This document shows, in pieces, positions 34,168 through 45,123 of a stretch of DNA of 64,000 nt (positions are counted from its first letter, which is position 1; every line of letters begins with the position of its first letter). The position numbers and the translations under genes are program-made. Where the stretch lies: NCBI GenBank assembly GCA_023014335.1, contig JAECYW010000001.1, positions 3,534,001-3,598,000 of the forward strand, written 5' to 3'. The DNA is from Galerina marginata (lineage: Eukaryota; Basidiomycota; Agaricomycetes; Agaricales; Galerinaceae). The notes beneath the pieces were generated by a model. The model was given only the letters and a program-made list of their open reading frames with translations, had not been told where the DNA came from and made no database searches.

Positions 34168-36229
34168 ATGCTTGACTTTTTCACCCAACTGGTGCTTGGG
34201 GTGATATCGCTCGTCGTCCTTAGCTTTCTGCTGCGAAAGAAAGATGCAAGTCATTTCCTTTACACCACTAGACGTTTTTCTGACGCTCCTTCTCCGTAGC
34301 TTGATCATATTCCGACCGTAGGATACTCGAATCCGCTCTTATCAGTTATCTCATGCATACGGCATGTCATGGGTGCGCGCGACATTATTCTGGAGGGATA
34401 TCTACGGGTACGTCTGACTGCACTTGAGAAACTTGTTGTCGACTTGGACTCAAACTGTTATTAGTACCCTGGACATTTGTTTAAAATTCCGTCGTTTGAT
34501 GGTTGGACGGTCGTCGTGAATGGGACACAGCAAATTGATGATATCCGGCGAGCCAGTGAGGAGCAAATGAGCGCTATGACAACTACAGCCGCGGTATGTT
34601 TTTCTCGCGTGCCTTTCAATTGAGAACGACCGACGATGGCTTGATGGACAGTATTTCCAATTTAGGTACACATTGGGGTCACGTCTTCTGGATAATCCGT
34701 TCCACGTTGATGTCATCCGTATGGCAATGACAAGGAACATTGGAGCTAGATATCAGGATATCCACGAGGAAGTTGTACGGGCCTATAGCGAAGCTATTCC
34801 AAGCACGGCAAACGGTTTGTCGTCCACCTCCTCCTTGACGGCTGTTATCTGAAATACAAATAGGCTGGGCCTCCCTTACGGCCTACGACCTTCAAGTCGA
34901 CGTGATCTCTAGGGTTTCATCCCGTTATTTTGTCGGGCAACCTTTGTGTTTGTCCCGATTTTGTCATTGAAACACATCTTCTGACACCTGTCCCCTAACC
35001 CAGGTGAAAATCCAGAATTTCGTAGTGTCTGCGAGCGAGCGACCATGGAGATATTCAAGGGAAGGTTTATTCGAATTTTTCCAACATTCATGCGACCGTG
35101 CGTTACACGTTAACCATATCCATGGTGCTCAATATCTTACGTTGTTTTTAGGCTTGGATCCTGGCTTTTGACAGATATTCACGGTCTGCGAGCTAAGATG
35201 GAGAAATTTCTTCGACCTTTGATCCATCACAGAGTCGAGCAAGAAAAAAAACATGGCGCTGAATGGCCAGATAAACCTGTAAGATCCTGCCTTCAGTAAA
35301 TTGTCGAGAGTTGAATGAATTTCTTGTGGGAATCCAGAATGACCTTATTACCTGGCTTATGGATGCGGCCAGAGCTGCTGGCGAGGAAATAACGTCTGCA
35401 GATCTCAGCACTAGAGTGCTTTTTATCAGCTTCGGCGCTATCCACACGTCTTCCGCCGTATGTCCCTTTTGACGATAACAATTTGATTTCTATTGACATT
35501 AATTTATATTATTCAGGCATTCACGGCTGCGTTGTATCAGTTATGTCTAAGCCCGCAAGACGCCCAAGAGCTTCGAGAAGAAGTCGAACATGTTATCAGT
35601 CAAGAAGGATGGTCCAAGTCGGCTTTAGGGAAGATGCATAAAGTTGACAGTTACCTGCGTGAATCCCAACGGATTCATTTCATGTCCGTCCGTATGTCAT
35701 GCTCTTGGTTCGTTGTAAGACTTGGCCGAACTCTAATTACTCGTACGACTTTCCACAGTTACAATGGGCAGAACTGTCTTGAAGGATTTCACATTTTCCG
35801 ATGGTACTGTCATCCCCAAAAACACGAGCCTCGCAGTGAACGTCTACGCTCGCCACCGTGATCAAGATTTATATCCTGATCCACATGTTTTCAATGGCTT
35901 CCGTTTCGTTCGGAAGGATGGAGAAGCCCAACCTTTAGTCGCAACCCCGACGCTGGAATATCATTCTTTTGGGCATGGGCGGCCTGCTTGGTGAGGTTCT
36001 TATTCCTATCGAGAAAACAACGTTCAATCTAATCTAAACATGTGTGTGCATCTTTTTCAGCCCAGGTCGCTTCTTCGCAGTCGCTGAGCTAAAGACCATG
36101 CTGGCGCACATTGTAACAAACTACGATATCAAGCTTGAGAATAACGAATACCCACCGAAGATGTACATGGAAGCAAACGCGATCCCTAATAGGACTGCAA
36201 AGATTCTATTCCGAAAACGCCTTGAATGA
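34168..36229 (+). CDS. Cytochrome P450, three-copy family member C
   Basis: The ATG at 34168 opens a membrane anchor (LGVISLVVLSFLLRKKD). Intron 1 appears to start with a GC donor (GAT|GCAAGT at 34246), since the phase-0 junction RKKD/LDHIPTVGYS matches the intron position of members A and B. The chain continues through GARDIILEGYL, WTVVVNGTQQIDDIRRAS, VDVISRVSSRYFVGQPLC, the I-helix FISFGAIHTSSAAF, ExxR as LRESQR, FNGFRFVR, and the heme loop FGHGRPACPGRFFAVAEL split by an intron (35992-36060). The stop is at 36227-36229. It is intact and presumably an ER monooxygenase. Order and introns match members A and B, but it lies 13 kb from B with unrelated genes between. Confidence 0.9.
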
Positions 36230-38869
36230 TTACGACCAGATAGAGTTAAGTTATTGTTATCTAGAGTTTCTTGCTTTCGAAATAGATGTTTCTTTCCTTC
36301 TGCGAATGATCGTCAGCAAGACGGTTTAGACAAGCACGACCACTCGATTGGATGATAAATCGGAAACATTACTCGACGCCGTGCGCCTTTTCAGCAGTAT
36401 GATGATATCCACTATGGGCTCTGTGCCCAGATGCTACGAGCATCGCGGTTGCATTCAGAACTCCTGGAGAAAGAGAAAAAGGCACGTTCATCATAAACAT
36501 GGATTCTGCGAGCTTAATATAGACTTGACTTCCCTTCGTATGTGCCAAATTTGAACCTCCCTCCACGCGCTTATCGTTTCGCGGCTATTTTGCCAAGTGC
36601 CAGGGTATTGTTGGGGCGTTGCCTCGGTCGAGTTGGTGCGCCACATAAGTTCAGTCGCACGTGATTCTCCCATCTCATGACCCCCGACCTAAGTCTAAAT
36701 TTCGATTATTCTCCCAGCAAATCTCATGACCGTACCCAATTTCTCGAAGTCAATTATAAACAGGAGTAACTGTTCTGCAGCGTTCTGCCGGCATCTCAGC
36801 GAGATTTTCCAGATCCACGATCTTATAATATCGAAGCAAGCTTCGAGTTCTTCGGGAGCGGCTTCGTGGCGGGTCAAGGCGGGCTCGTCGTCCATAAAAA
36901 AAAAACACGACTCGGAAGAAGAATAAGTCATCGATCGGGGGCGGTGCCGAGTGTGGTTTTACTGTGTATGTTTCCTACTAATTTTGTATAAGTATGGATA
37001 TCTGAACTGAGCCCGGGCCTATCCAGAGCATGCGCAGTATGACGAAGCGATTATTCTAGTCTTACTTACTTATATTGATTCCATCTGTGAGGAAAATAGG
37101 ACTGATAGGAGTGTACAGGTCCTCGGTAAGAATGTCCAAGGCGAGAATTTCCTCCCATGCATGAGGTCACTGTAAGACGGATTCTCGAGAAATTCGATCC
37201 GGAGTCGATCTAGAGCCCTAGGAAAGTACTGTCGACAGAGCCCTTCCCGGTGGTCCGACACTCAGTCGCGCAAGGCATAAAATGTATCCAGGATCTTTAC
37301 CGAAACGTCGAACATCGGATGCTCCGACCGGGTTGGTCAAGAATGTTGCCTGGCATCATTGAAACATGGCATATGCCTGGCCGTTCTATTTCAAACCAAT
37401 TCTTATCATCAGTAAGATCAGCTATTGTGGGTAGGTATTAAAGAGTGTATTCAGGTAGACTTCCCCGTATATAAATCGTGGCTGGTTCTTGCTAGATTTT
37501 ATCCAAAAAGACAACCTTCACAGCGCCTTCTAGCCGGTAACATCGCTTGAACGGTCTATGGATCAGTTGTGATCGGCTATAAAGCACTTAGAACACTTTC
37601 CCCAATCAAAAGCCGATGGGGTATGGAGAAGCTGAAATTTTGGCACCTCGTGAGAGGTGTATCGATGGGTCAGTCCGATATGCACATGGATGATGGAAGC
37701 TCAATAAGTGACAGACGGCGGGAGCTCCCAATGTTATTATTATGCCCAAAATTAAAAGAAAAATTTCCACCTCAGCTTCCGTTTGAGTAAGGAAAAACTG
37801 AAACGATCTTGCGGCAAACAGCCACTTTGCGATAGATTTGAGTGTTGACATTTCGTAGAGGAAAGTATTGACATCGAGCATGCCGTACTTCGCGGAATGT
37901 AAACATTTTCAAGCTCCGTTGGGATCATGATCATCCATGCGATTGGTTCGCTACATATTTGTTTTTGACCTCTTGCGATGCCATGATAATTTCTGAACCG
38001 GACATGTTAGGCTCGTGACCAGTCCGCTTTCGATCAATCGTAAGGATTGTGCGAAAGCGGCTGGAACAGCTGGGCAGTCACATAGCAGGGTCACAAATTC
38101 CTTGCAGTAGCGTGACGCGGGACTTAGTCAAAATTTGATGAAATCGGAAACAGTCGTTTTCAATTTTCTTTCTCATTTAACGAATATTCATTCGTTTGTT
38201 CTAAAATTTGGAATAGCATTACAAATAGTAATAAGGATCCATATTCCGTCCTTTTCCCCGACCAATTTGTCAGAAAAAGACAACAATGCGGATTTTTCAA
38301 ACTGTACAGTAGCATATCAGCGAAGAAAGGTGAAATAAGGTGGAATAAGGACGCACTTTTCACCACTCTGCAAGTATAATCACATTATATGATCAAACCA
38401 TATTTAACGACGGGCACCAACTAGCAAAGCAGCTTTCTCTTGATTGCACCAAGTCTGTTGCCGGTGCAAAAAATGCGAGCTGGGCACATATATCAGCCTT
38501 CCCAGATATGATTGATTCCAGAGATTGGATTCAAAAGCCATCTGAGGGCTTAGTATTAGGCAGGAGTCAAAGGATTATCTTGAAGGACAAAGGATAGCAC
38601 AGGAAACTGGGAGAGGGGCCAGGGCGAAGACATGCCAAGAACATCACAGCCTGTTCGAGCCAAGGTTTTGCCGACAGCCGCCAGAGGGCAGGACCTCATC
38701 ACAGACAGAAGAGAGAAACATCCTAAGGCAGCAAGAACTGGAAAACCAGTGAGACAGAGGGAGAAGGTGGAGGAGGATGGGGGTCAAAGATCAAAAGATC
38801 GAAATTTCACCAAGTTCGTTGACACGTTTGGCGTGTTGTCACGTCTCCACCCAAAAGGGCGCCGAGTTG
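36230..38869. other. Long gene-free stretch
   Basis: About 2.6 kb downstream of the third P450 family member with no supported gene. Frames at 36695-36931 (minus), 37569-37790 and 38632-38931 (plus) lack motifs and exon partners. Sequence composition is ordinary. Confidence 0.5.
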
Positions 38870-38979
38870 GACCAGTCTGTTCGCAAGCTCACATGCACTT
38901 GATCTCGTTTTGTTCGCATCACGTTATGTAATATTAGTTATGTAATACAGTAAGCAGTGAGCTTGCGAACAGACTGGTC
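38870..38979. repeat. Perfect 23-bp inverted repeat with short loop
   Basis: The left arm 38870-38892 (GACCAGTCTGTTCGCAAGCT plus CAC) is exactly complementary to the right arm 38957-38979. A 64-nt AT-rich spacer contains direct TATGTAATA copies. It could form a hairpin or be a very small MITE. No clear target duplication was identified (the flanks share only CGAGT, offset). Confidence 0.75.
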
Positions 38980-39435
38980 GCGAGTCTACGGACATGTCGT
39001 CCACCTCTGTTACATCGATGCATCGGTCCTTCACACGTTCTTTTGGCATCACTCCATCTTATAAGTACCACCTGAAAAATCGGACCTCACCCGCACAGAT
39101 GTCCGGAGCTCTTTGGTGAGGTCTGAATATTACTTCAAACCTGAGTCGAAGGCGTTGACTTTGGAGGAATTTTCCAGAGAAATAAAAGCCAAAATATGCG
39201 ATTCCCACTCCAAGTCCTCATCTGAGTACATGTCAACATGTGCTTGGTGCTCAACATCGGTCTTTTCTTGCCCCAGATCCAAGCTGAATCCTGATTCAGG
39301 CATTTGATATTTGTGGACCCATTCCCACCCCGCAGAGTGTTTCGTGAACCCCGAATCATTCCCCGCGTGCTGCATAACCGCCTAGCCGATCCATACCGGA
39401 CTATTTTTAGAAGCTTGGCTTCTAGTTCGGGCCCA
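38980..39435. other. Upstream region of sugar transporter
   Basis: No gene is supported. It leads into a TATA-like sequence at 39436. Confidence 0.5.
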
Positions 39436-39441
39436 TATAAA
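39436..39441 (+). promoter_or_regulatory. TATA-like box of sugar transporter
   Basis: TATAAA lies about 120 bases before the ATG at 39562, with a CT-rich stretch (39470-39540) between. Confidence 0.5.
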
Positions 39442-39561
39442 CTAGCTTCGAAATTCAACCATGGTTCCTTTCTTCGTTGGTTCCTCTCACTCGTACCACC
39501 CTTTTCGCTTTTTAGCGCCTATCTCCCCCATCTTACTCAGCTTTTTAACGCGACTATAGCA

Positions 39562-42145
39562 ATGGCTGGTGGTGCCGGTGGAACTGGCGGTGGTGTCGAA
39601 TCATCCTCCCTGCTATGGGCGATTATCATGTCCGCATTTGCAGGTGCGTACCCATTTCAATGCCTGAACTTCACAAGTATTCTCACTGACATCGTCCTCA
39701 CTTTCTAGGGTTTGGTGGAATTTTGTTTGGGTATGTATTGTAGCTACCTCTCAGGAGAATGCCTAACCCTGTTGGCAGATATGACACTGGAACGATTGGA
39801 GGAGTTATCGCCATGGATGACTGGTTGCATGTGTTTGGAAAGTTTGATCCCGAATTGAAGTACTACATCCCCACCAACGATAAGAGTCTTGTGGTTCGTT
39901 TTCTCTACTTTTTTTTTTCGTGATTGCCGAATCATAACATTCTTCGCAGGTTTCCATTCTCTCAGCTGGAACTTTCTTTGGCGCTCTACTAGCATCTCCA
40001 ATGGGCGATCTTGCGGGACGTAAATGGGGTATCATCTTGTCATGCCTGGTTTTCTGCTTGGGCGTTGGTCTTCAACTTGATACGAAATGGGCCACCTTCA
40101 TCGTCGGAAGGGTCATCGCCGGTTTTGGCGTGGTAAGTTGGGACAAAAATATCTAGTTCAAGGTATCTGATTCTGTCCGTCATGTGTAGGGTCTTGTGTC
40201 TTGCCTCGTTCCCATGTACCAATCAGAGGTAACACAACCTTTTACCCTGACATTTCTCGACCTCATGCTTCTTGGTCCAGTGCGCACCTAAATCGATCCG
40301 TGGACTTATCGTCGGACTTTACCAACTCGCTAGTGAGCTCAACTGCCAAGCATCAATCTAAGCGACGAACTCACACTTATTGCAATTAGTCACCATCGGC
40401 GCTCTTCTTGCGGCCATTGTACTGAACGCGACCAAGGACAGACAGAACCATTCAGCATGGAGAGTAAGTCGTTCTCTTCAAAAGTGTCTGCCCTACCCCG
40501 GGTCAAAGCTCCACCACTTCATGTCATCATCAACGACACCATGTACTTACAATATCATTTCTAGGTACCCATCGCCGTGCAATTCGCATGGGCTGCAATC
40601 CTCGCTGGCGGAATGGTATGTTCGATATTTTTATGCTTTCACTACCACCTCTCTTATTCCCCACTCTAAAAATAGTTCCTCCTTCCGGAAAGTCCGCGCT
40701 ACCTTCTCTTGAAGAATCGCCAGGCCGAGGCTCGGACCTCCCTTGGAAGATTAATGACCCTCCCTGCCAACTCCACCGAGGTGGAAGCTGAGGCCATTGA
40801 GATTTCTACCGCCCTGACAGTTGAACGAGAGGCCGCCCAAGGTAATGGCTATTTGGCTTGCTTCAAGAATAACGAGGATCGGAACGGACTCCGGACATGG
40901 ACTGGTATTCTCATGCAAGGCGTGAGTCTTTCTTCTTGATGTCGACAGCAATTCTGTGCTGATATATCGGTGACGTAGTGGCAACAACTTACTGGTATCA
41001 ACTTCATCTGTGCGTTACAACTTGGCTTTATATCAATTGGCATTACTCACTTCTTTCGTTTCTTAATCTAGTTTACTATGGAACTGTATGTGGACATCCT
41101 GTTATTCTCAGCGGACGTGGGTCTTAATTTGAGTTCCGACAGACTTTCTTCCAACAAGCTGGTATCAAGAACCCTTTCATCATTACGATTATCGCAGATG
41201 TCGTCAACACTGTCATGACTATCTTTGGTATCCAACTCATTGACCGAGTCGGTCGTAGAAAGCTCTTGATGATCGGAGCTGCTGGCATGTGTATCAGCGA
41301 GTTCATCGTAGCCATCGTCGGTGTTACCGCAGGTCATCCTACCGTAGTTCCTGGTGGCGTCGAGGTGAACTTAACTGCCCAAAGAGTGCTGATTGCCTTT
41401 ACTTGCTTGTACGTATCATCGTTTGTGTCGCTGAACGTAACTTATGCTGCGGACTGGGTATAGCTATATTGCCTTCTTCGCCACATCTTGGGGTCCAGTC
41501 ATTTGGGTGCTTACCGGAGAGCTCTTCGTGAGTATTCTTGGACCTTTCTCTGTCTCGTCTATATTTACACTATATTTTCAGCCTCTTGGCGTCCGTGCTA
41601 AGAGCATGTCCCTCGCTGTCGCTAGCAACTGGCTGTGGAACTTCGGCATTGGTTACGCGACTCCTTATCTCGTCAACCAAACTACGACAGGTGTTAATGG
41701 TGTCAAGGCTGCAAATCTGGGTGTTAAAGTTTTCTTCATCTGGGGTTCAACCTGCGTCGGATGCCTCATCTTCACGTACGCGTTTTTACTCTCTGCGAAC
41801 CATATGACACCCAACTGAATAACTCTGTTTATAGCTACTTCTTCATCCCCGAAACCAAAGAGCTTTCTTTGGAACAAATTGATCTGCTGTATCGCGAATC
41901 TTCCAGTACGTGTCACTCTGCTATTACTTGATCCCTCGCTTAAATCTTTGATTCTTTCAGTCATCGGATCGAACGCCTACCGCAAGCAAATCCTAAACGA
42001 AAACCAGACATTTACCAAAAACTTCGGAGAGAAGAAGGTACGCTCATCTTCTTCGCGGTTCTGCCAGCCCTATTCATTTGTTCAACCCGCACAGATGCAC
42101 ATGCACGAAGACAGTCATCTTGAGACTGAGAAGGAAAGTGCATGA
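39562..42145 (+). CDS. MFS sugar transporter (hexose type)
   Basis: Twelve-helix major facilitator protein of the sugar porter family, moving hexoses across the plasma membrane. Helix 1 is assembled from tiny exons into GFGGILFGYDTGTIGGV. Signatures follow: DLAGRKWGI and GRVIAGFGVGLVSCLVPMYQ, joined to SECAPKSIRGLIVGLYQLA; the central FLLPESPRYLL; QQLTGINFIFYYG; LIDRVGRRKLL; and the helix-12 exit FIPETKELSLEQID. It ends HLETEKESA with the stop at 42143-42145. More than ten introns are required, and one exon is only 22 nt (39709-39730). The cytosolic C-terminus is short, so it looks like a transporter rather than a glucose sensor with a long tail. It is adjacent to the alpha/beta hydrolase on the same strand. 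Confidence 0.9.
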
Positions 42146-42668
42146 ACGAATAGTGCGAACGGGACTTATGATACCCCGACGTAATGGCTCTCGATGTTAA
42201 TGTTTTGTTATTGGATTCTTGATTTCATTTGGTCGTTACGAATAATAATGCTTCATTTCTCTCTACTTGGATCCTGCGCTGAGTCGCTGCCTGGCATCGC
42301 GTCGGCGCGTTGTGATCTGACCTTGCCACATGGTGTGCTGACCAACATGACCTCTCTCATGTGACCATCTTCAAAACCTCAAAATTTTAATCTTAACTCT
42401 CATGTCTGAGTCTTGCGACCTGGAAGCGAAAATCCAGTGAATGGTGTTCTCCTCGTCAACGTCGTAAACTTCAAAGTACTTCAGACCACAAGCCCGTCCA
42501 AGCTGCGTAACTTCGAGCCCTTTTAAAGCCATCAACATCTTTTACTCTGGCGAACTCTTGAAGAATTCTTGGCACTTGATCAGCTCGAAACTATTGACGG
42601 CCCGGACGTTGCTTCGTGTGGCGAAGGGAAGTACTGTATACCCAAGCCTGCACTATTAAGCAGGTAAG
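42146..42668. other. Intergenic spacer
   Basis: This 523-bp spacer lies between transporter and hydrolase, in head-to-tail order. It presumably includes the hydrolase promoter; no clear TATA box. Confidence 0.5.
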
Positions 42669-44055
42669 ATGGCTTCCAGCCTCAACACCACCTTAGGCGG
42701 AATTTTAACTCAGTCCAGAACTTCCACGATGTTGAATGGCGCACTCCTCGTAGCTTTCCTTTGCGCTATCGTTGTCAAGTTTGGGGCTAGTCTAGGGCTA
42801 AACAGCAATGTTGTTGGCATCGCCCGTGATGTTGACTCGGAAGAGACTAATCTTGGTGTATTCCACCGACGGTCATACTTTTACATTGGAGGCTCGTATT
42901 CACCATTTAACGGATCGACGGATTCTGCTCTTTCATCAGGGCAGATTTATGTTGAGCACCTGGTACCTATGACCGCTCATCAGAAGTTCCCAATTGTGAT
43001 GATCCCTGGAAATGGTTCGTACAAATCTAATCTTTCCTCATAAGACACTAAACTTTTATAAATAGGAATGACAGGGACAAATTTCCTGAATACTCCAGAT
43101 GGGAGAACAGGATGGGCCGACTATTTCCTGGAACAAGGATACGAAGTAAATAACCCCTTTCCGCATTAATTGCTATATTTATCCACTCGCCTTAGTTATT
43201 CATCGTGGACCAACCTTCCCGAGGCCGCTCTCCGTGGCAGCAAGGGATTGATGGACCTCAAAGCACATTTGATACCCTCACTATCGAGGAAAGATTTACT
43301 GCGACCCAGCGGTTCAACCTTTGGCCTCAAGCAAGGCTTCATACTCAATGGCCGGGAAACGGGAGCAGAGGCGATGAAACCTTCGATAACTTTTATAATT
43401 CGATCATGCCTGCTCTAGTCTCGAATGCCGAATCCTCTCAGAAAATCAAAAATGCTGGTGTTGCTCTACTCGACAAGGTTGGGGTATGTATCTCTGTTTT
43501 TCTCACTGTTTAACCGTCGCCTAACCATGATATATTTTATCCCAGCCGGCAATAGTGCTTACTCATTCGCAATCTGGGCAATACGGGTGGATTCTAGCTG
43601 ACGCGCGTCCGTCACTGGTCAAGGCTATTGTGGCGATTGAGCCCATGGGTCCTCCATTTATTAATGTCATATTCCCACCATTAACGCCAGCACGTCCATT
43701 CGGATTGACGGAAATCCCAGTTGCGTTCTCGCCTCCCATCCAATCCGCGACGGATCTGCAGACAGTCGTCGTGTCGTCGTCCACAAATAATGTCTGTATT
43801 CAACAAGTGGAACCAGCTCGGAAATTGATCAATGTCGCAAAAGTACCAGTCTTGGTCGTCACATCCGAGAGTGGCTATCATTCCGAATACGATGCGTGTA
43901 GCGTCGAATTTCTGAGAAGTGGCGGGGTTGCTGTTGACCACATCGAACTTCCTGACGTGGGTATACATGGAAATGGTCATATGATGTTTATGGAGAAGAA
44001 TGGCTTGGAGATCGCAGACCAAGTAGTAAACAAGTGGTTGAAAGGTAGGTTTTAA
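42669..44055 (+). CDS. Alpha/beta hydrolase (esterase/lipase-like)
   Basis: The ATG at 42669 gives an N-terminus with a hydrophobic segment ([20 protein letters not shown], residues about 21-40), acting as signal anchor or signal peptide. The core begins [16 protein letters not shown], a PGxG oxyanion-loop region. It continues into [14 protein letters not shown] and the nucleophile elbow [13 protein letters not shown] (Ser in S-Q-S-G, with the flanking pattern H-S-x-x-G of this subgroup). Downstream are [17 protein letters not shown] and the catalytic His in [14 protein letters not shown]. Three short introns lie at about 43014-43065, 43146-43198 and 43486-43545. The stop is at 44053-44055. 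The substrate is unknown; carboxylic ester hydrolysis is the family's usual activity. The neighbouring genes suggest an extracellular or secretory-pathway role. Confidence 0.82.
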
Positions 44056-45065
44056 TCATTGGCGACGATGGCTATGGAGACCGTAACTGTTACAATTTAC
44101 AAGCTTGGATTTGTGGCTCAAGCATGCGTAATAAAACCCTTGCTGAAGTTCGAACCAGGTAATAATTTAATGGAGTCTTCACCCTCAAAGTGTTTTCAAC
44201 TTCAACTTCTGAACTATTCAGCAGCACCACAATTGCCTCAAATGAAAGTGGTTAATGAATTTAACGAATAAATAAGTGCCTGTGGACGATGAACGTTCAT
44301 GGGGAGGTACCATCAGTCGCTTTCGGGAAATTGATTTCCGGAGTCCGGCACCTCGGGCATGCTCGGGCTCGTCTTCTTCTCGCTTTGACATGAAACCAAC
44401 GGTACCTCAATGCTTTCCCAAAGGTCTTGACTGAAGCTATCTTGAAACAATTGGCTCTCTCTCGTTTCAAACTTAGGCTTAGTGTCCGATGTCCGAATTC
44501 AGGCCTCAAGCTTGAAGTTAGCGTGGTCTTGTAATGGTTGGGAATTCGAATTTGATTGAGTCGATATTGTGAGGTTTTTCCCAATGTCATTCAACAGCTA
44601 ACGAATTATTTGGTGACAGGTCAATGCGCTCTCACCTCTGTTCAAATCCCTGATTAGTGAGACTTATCCCTCGCATCACCGTTTTTGAAGACATGCACAT
44701 GCACGCCTATCATACGCAGATCAATCGTTACATCTTCGTATACATAGTTTGGCCAAGGCCTTGACTGGACCAGGAGACTTACCAAGAGCAAATTTGACAC
44801 TCTTTTTACCGCCGTGATGTTCCTTGCATTTCTCCGTTTGCTTTCTTATCTTACTCAACTTATCATCTTTGCCACCGTCCAGACCCTAAGTGCTTCAAAC
44901 ATTAATGCCAATTAGATAGCCGACTCCGTGGAACACTCGTTCTTCGGACGGTGGCTTCACCTCCATGAATCCCTAAAGTCACGAGAACGTCAACCTCCTG
45001 ATTGCTACTCTGGACTAATACGGTCTAATTTTACACCAGGTAAATATAGAGTAACACCATGATGT
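44056..45065. other. Intergenic, no supported gene
   Basis: About 1 kb with only short frames. A minus-strand frame at 44297-44590 has no recognisable domain. Confidence 0.5.
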
Positions 45066-45073
45066 TATAAAAA
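45066..45073 (+). promoter_or_regulatory. TATA box of FAD-linked oxidase
   Basis: TATAAAAA lies about 50 bases before the chosen ATG at 45124. The distance favours 45124 (or the in-frame 45088) as true start. Confidence 0.55.
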
Positions 45074-45123
45074 GGTTTGAGCAAAAGTTGGTTACTTCTC
45101 ACCGAGTCTCAACCGCTATCGCA

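Noticed and set aside
39744..40035. Minus-strand frames antisense to the sugar transporter
   Set aside because: Shadows of the transporter exons, with no independent signature.
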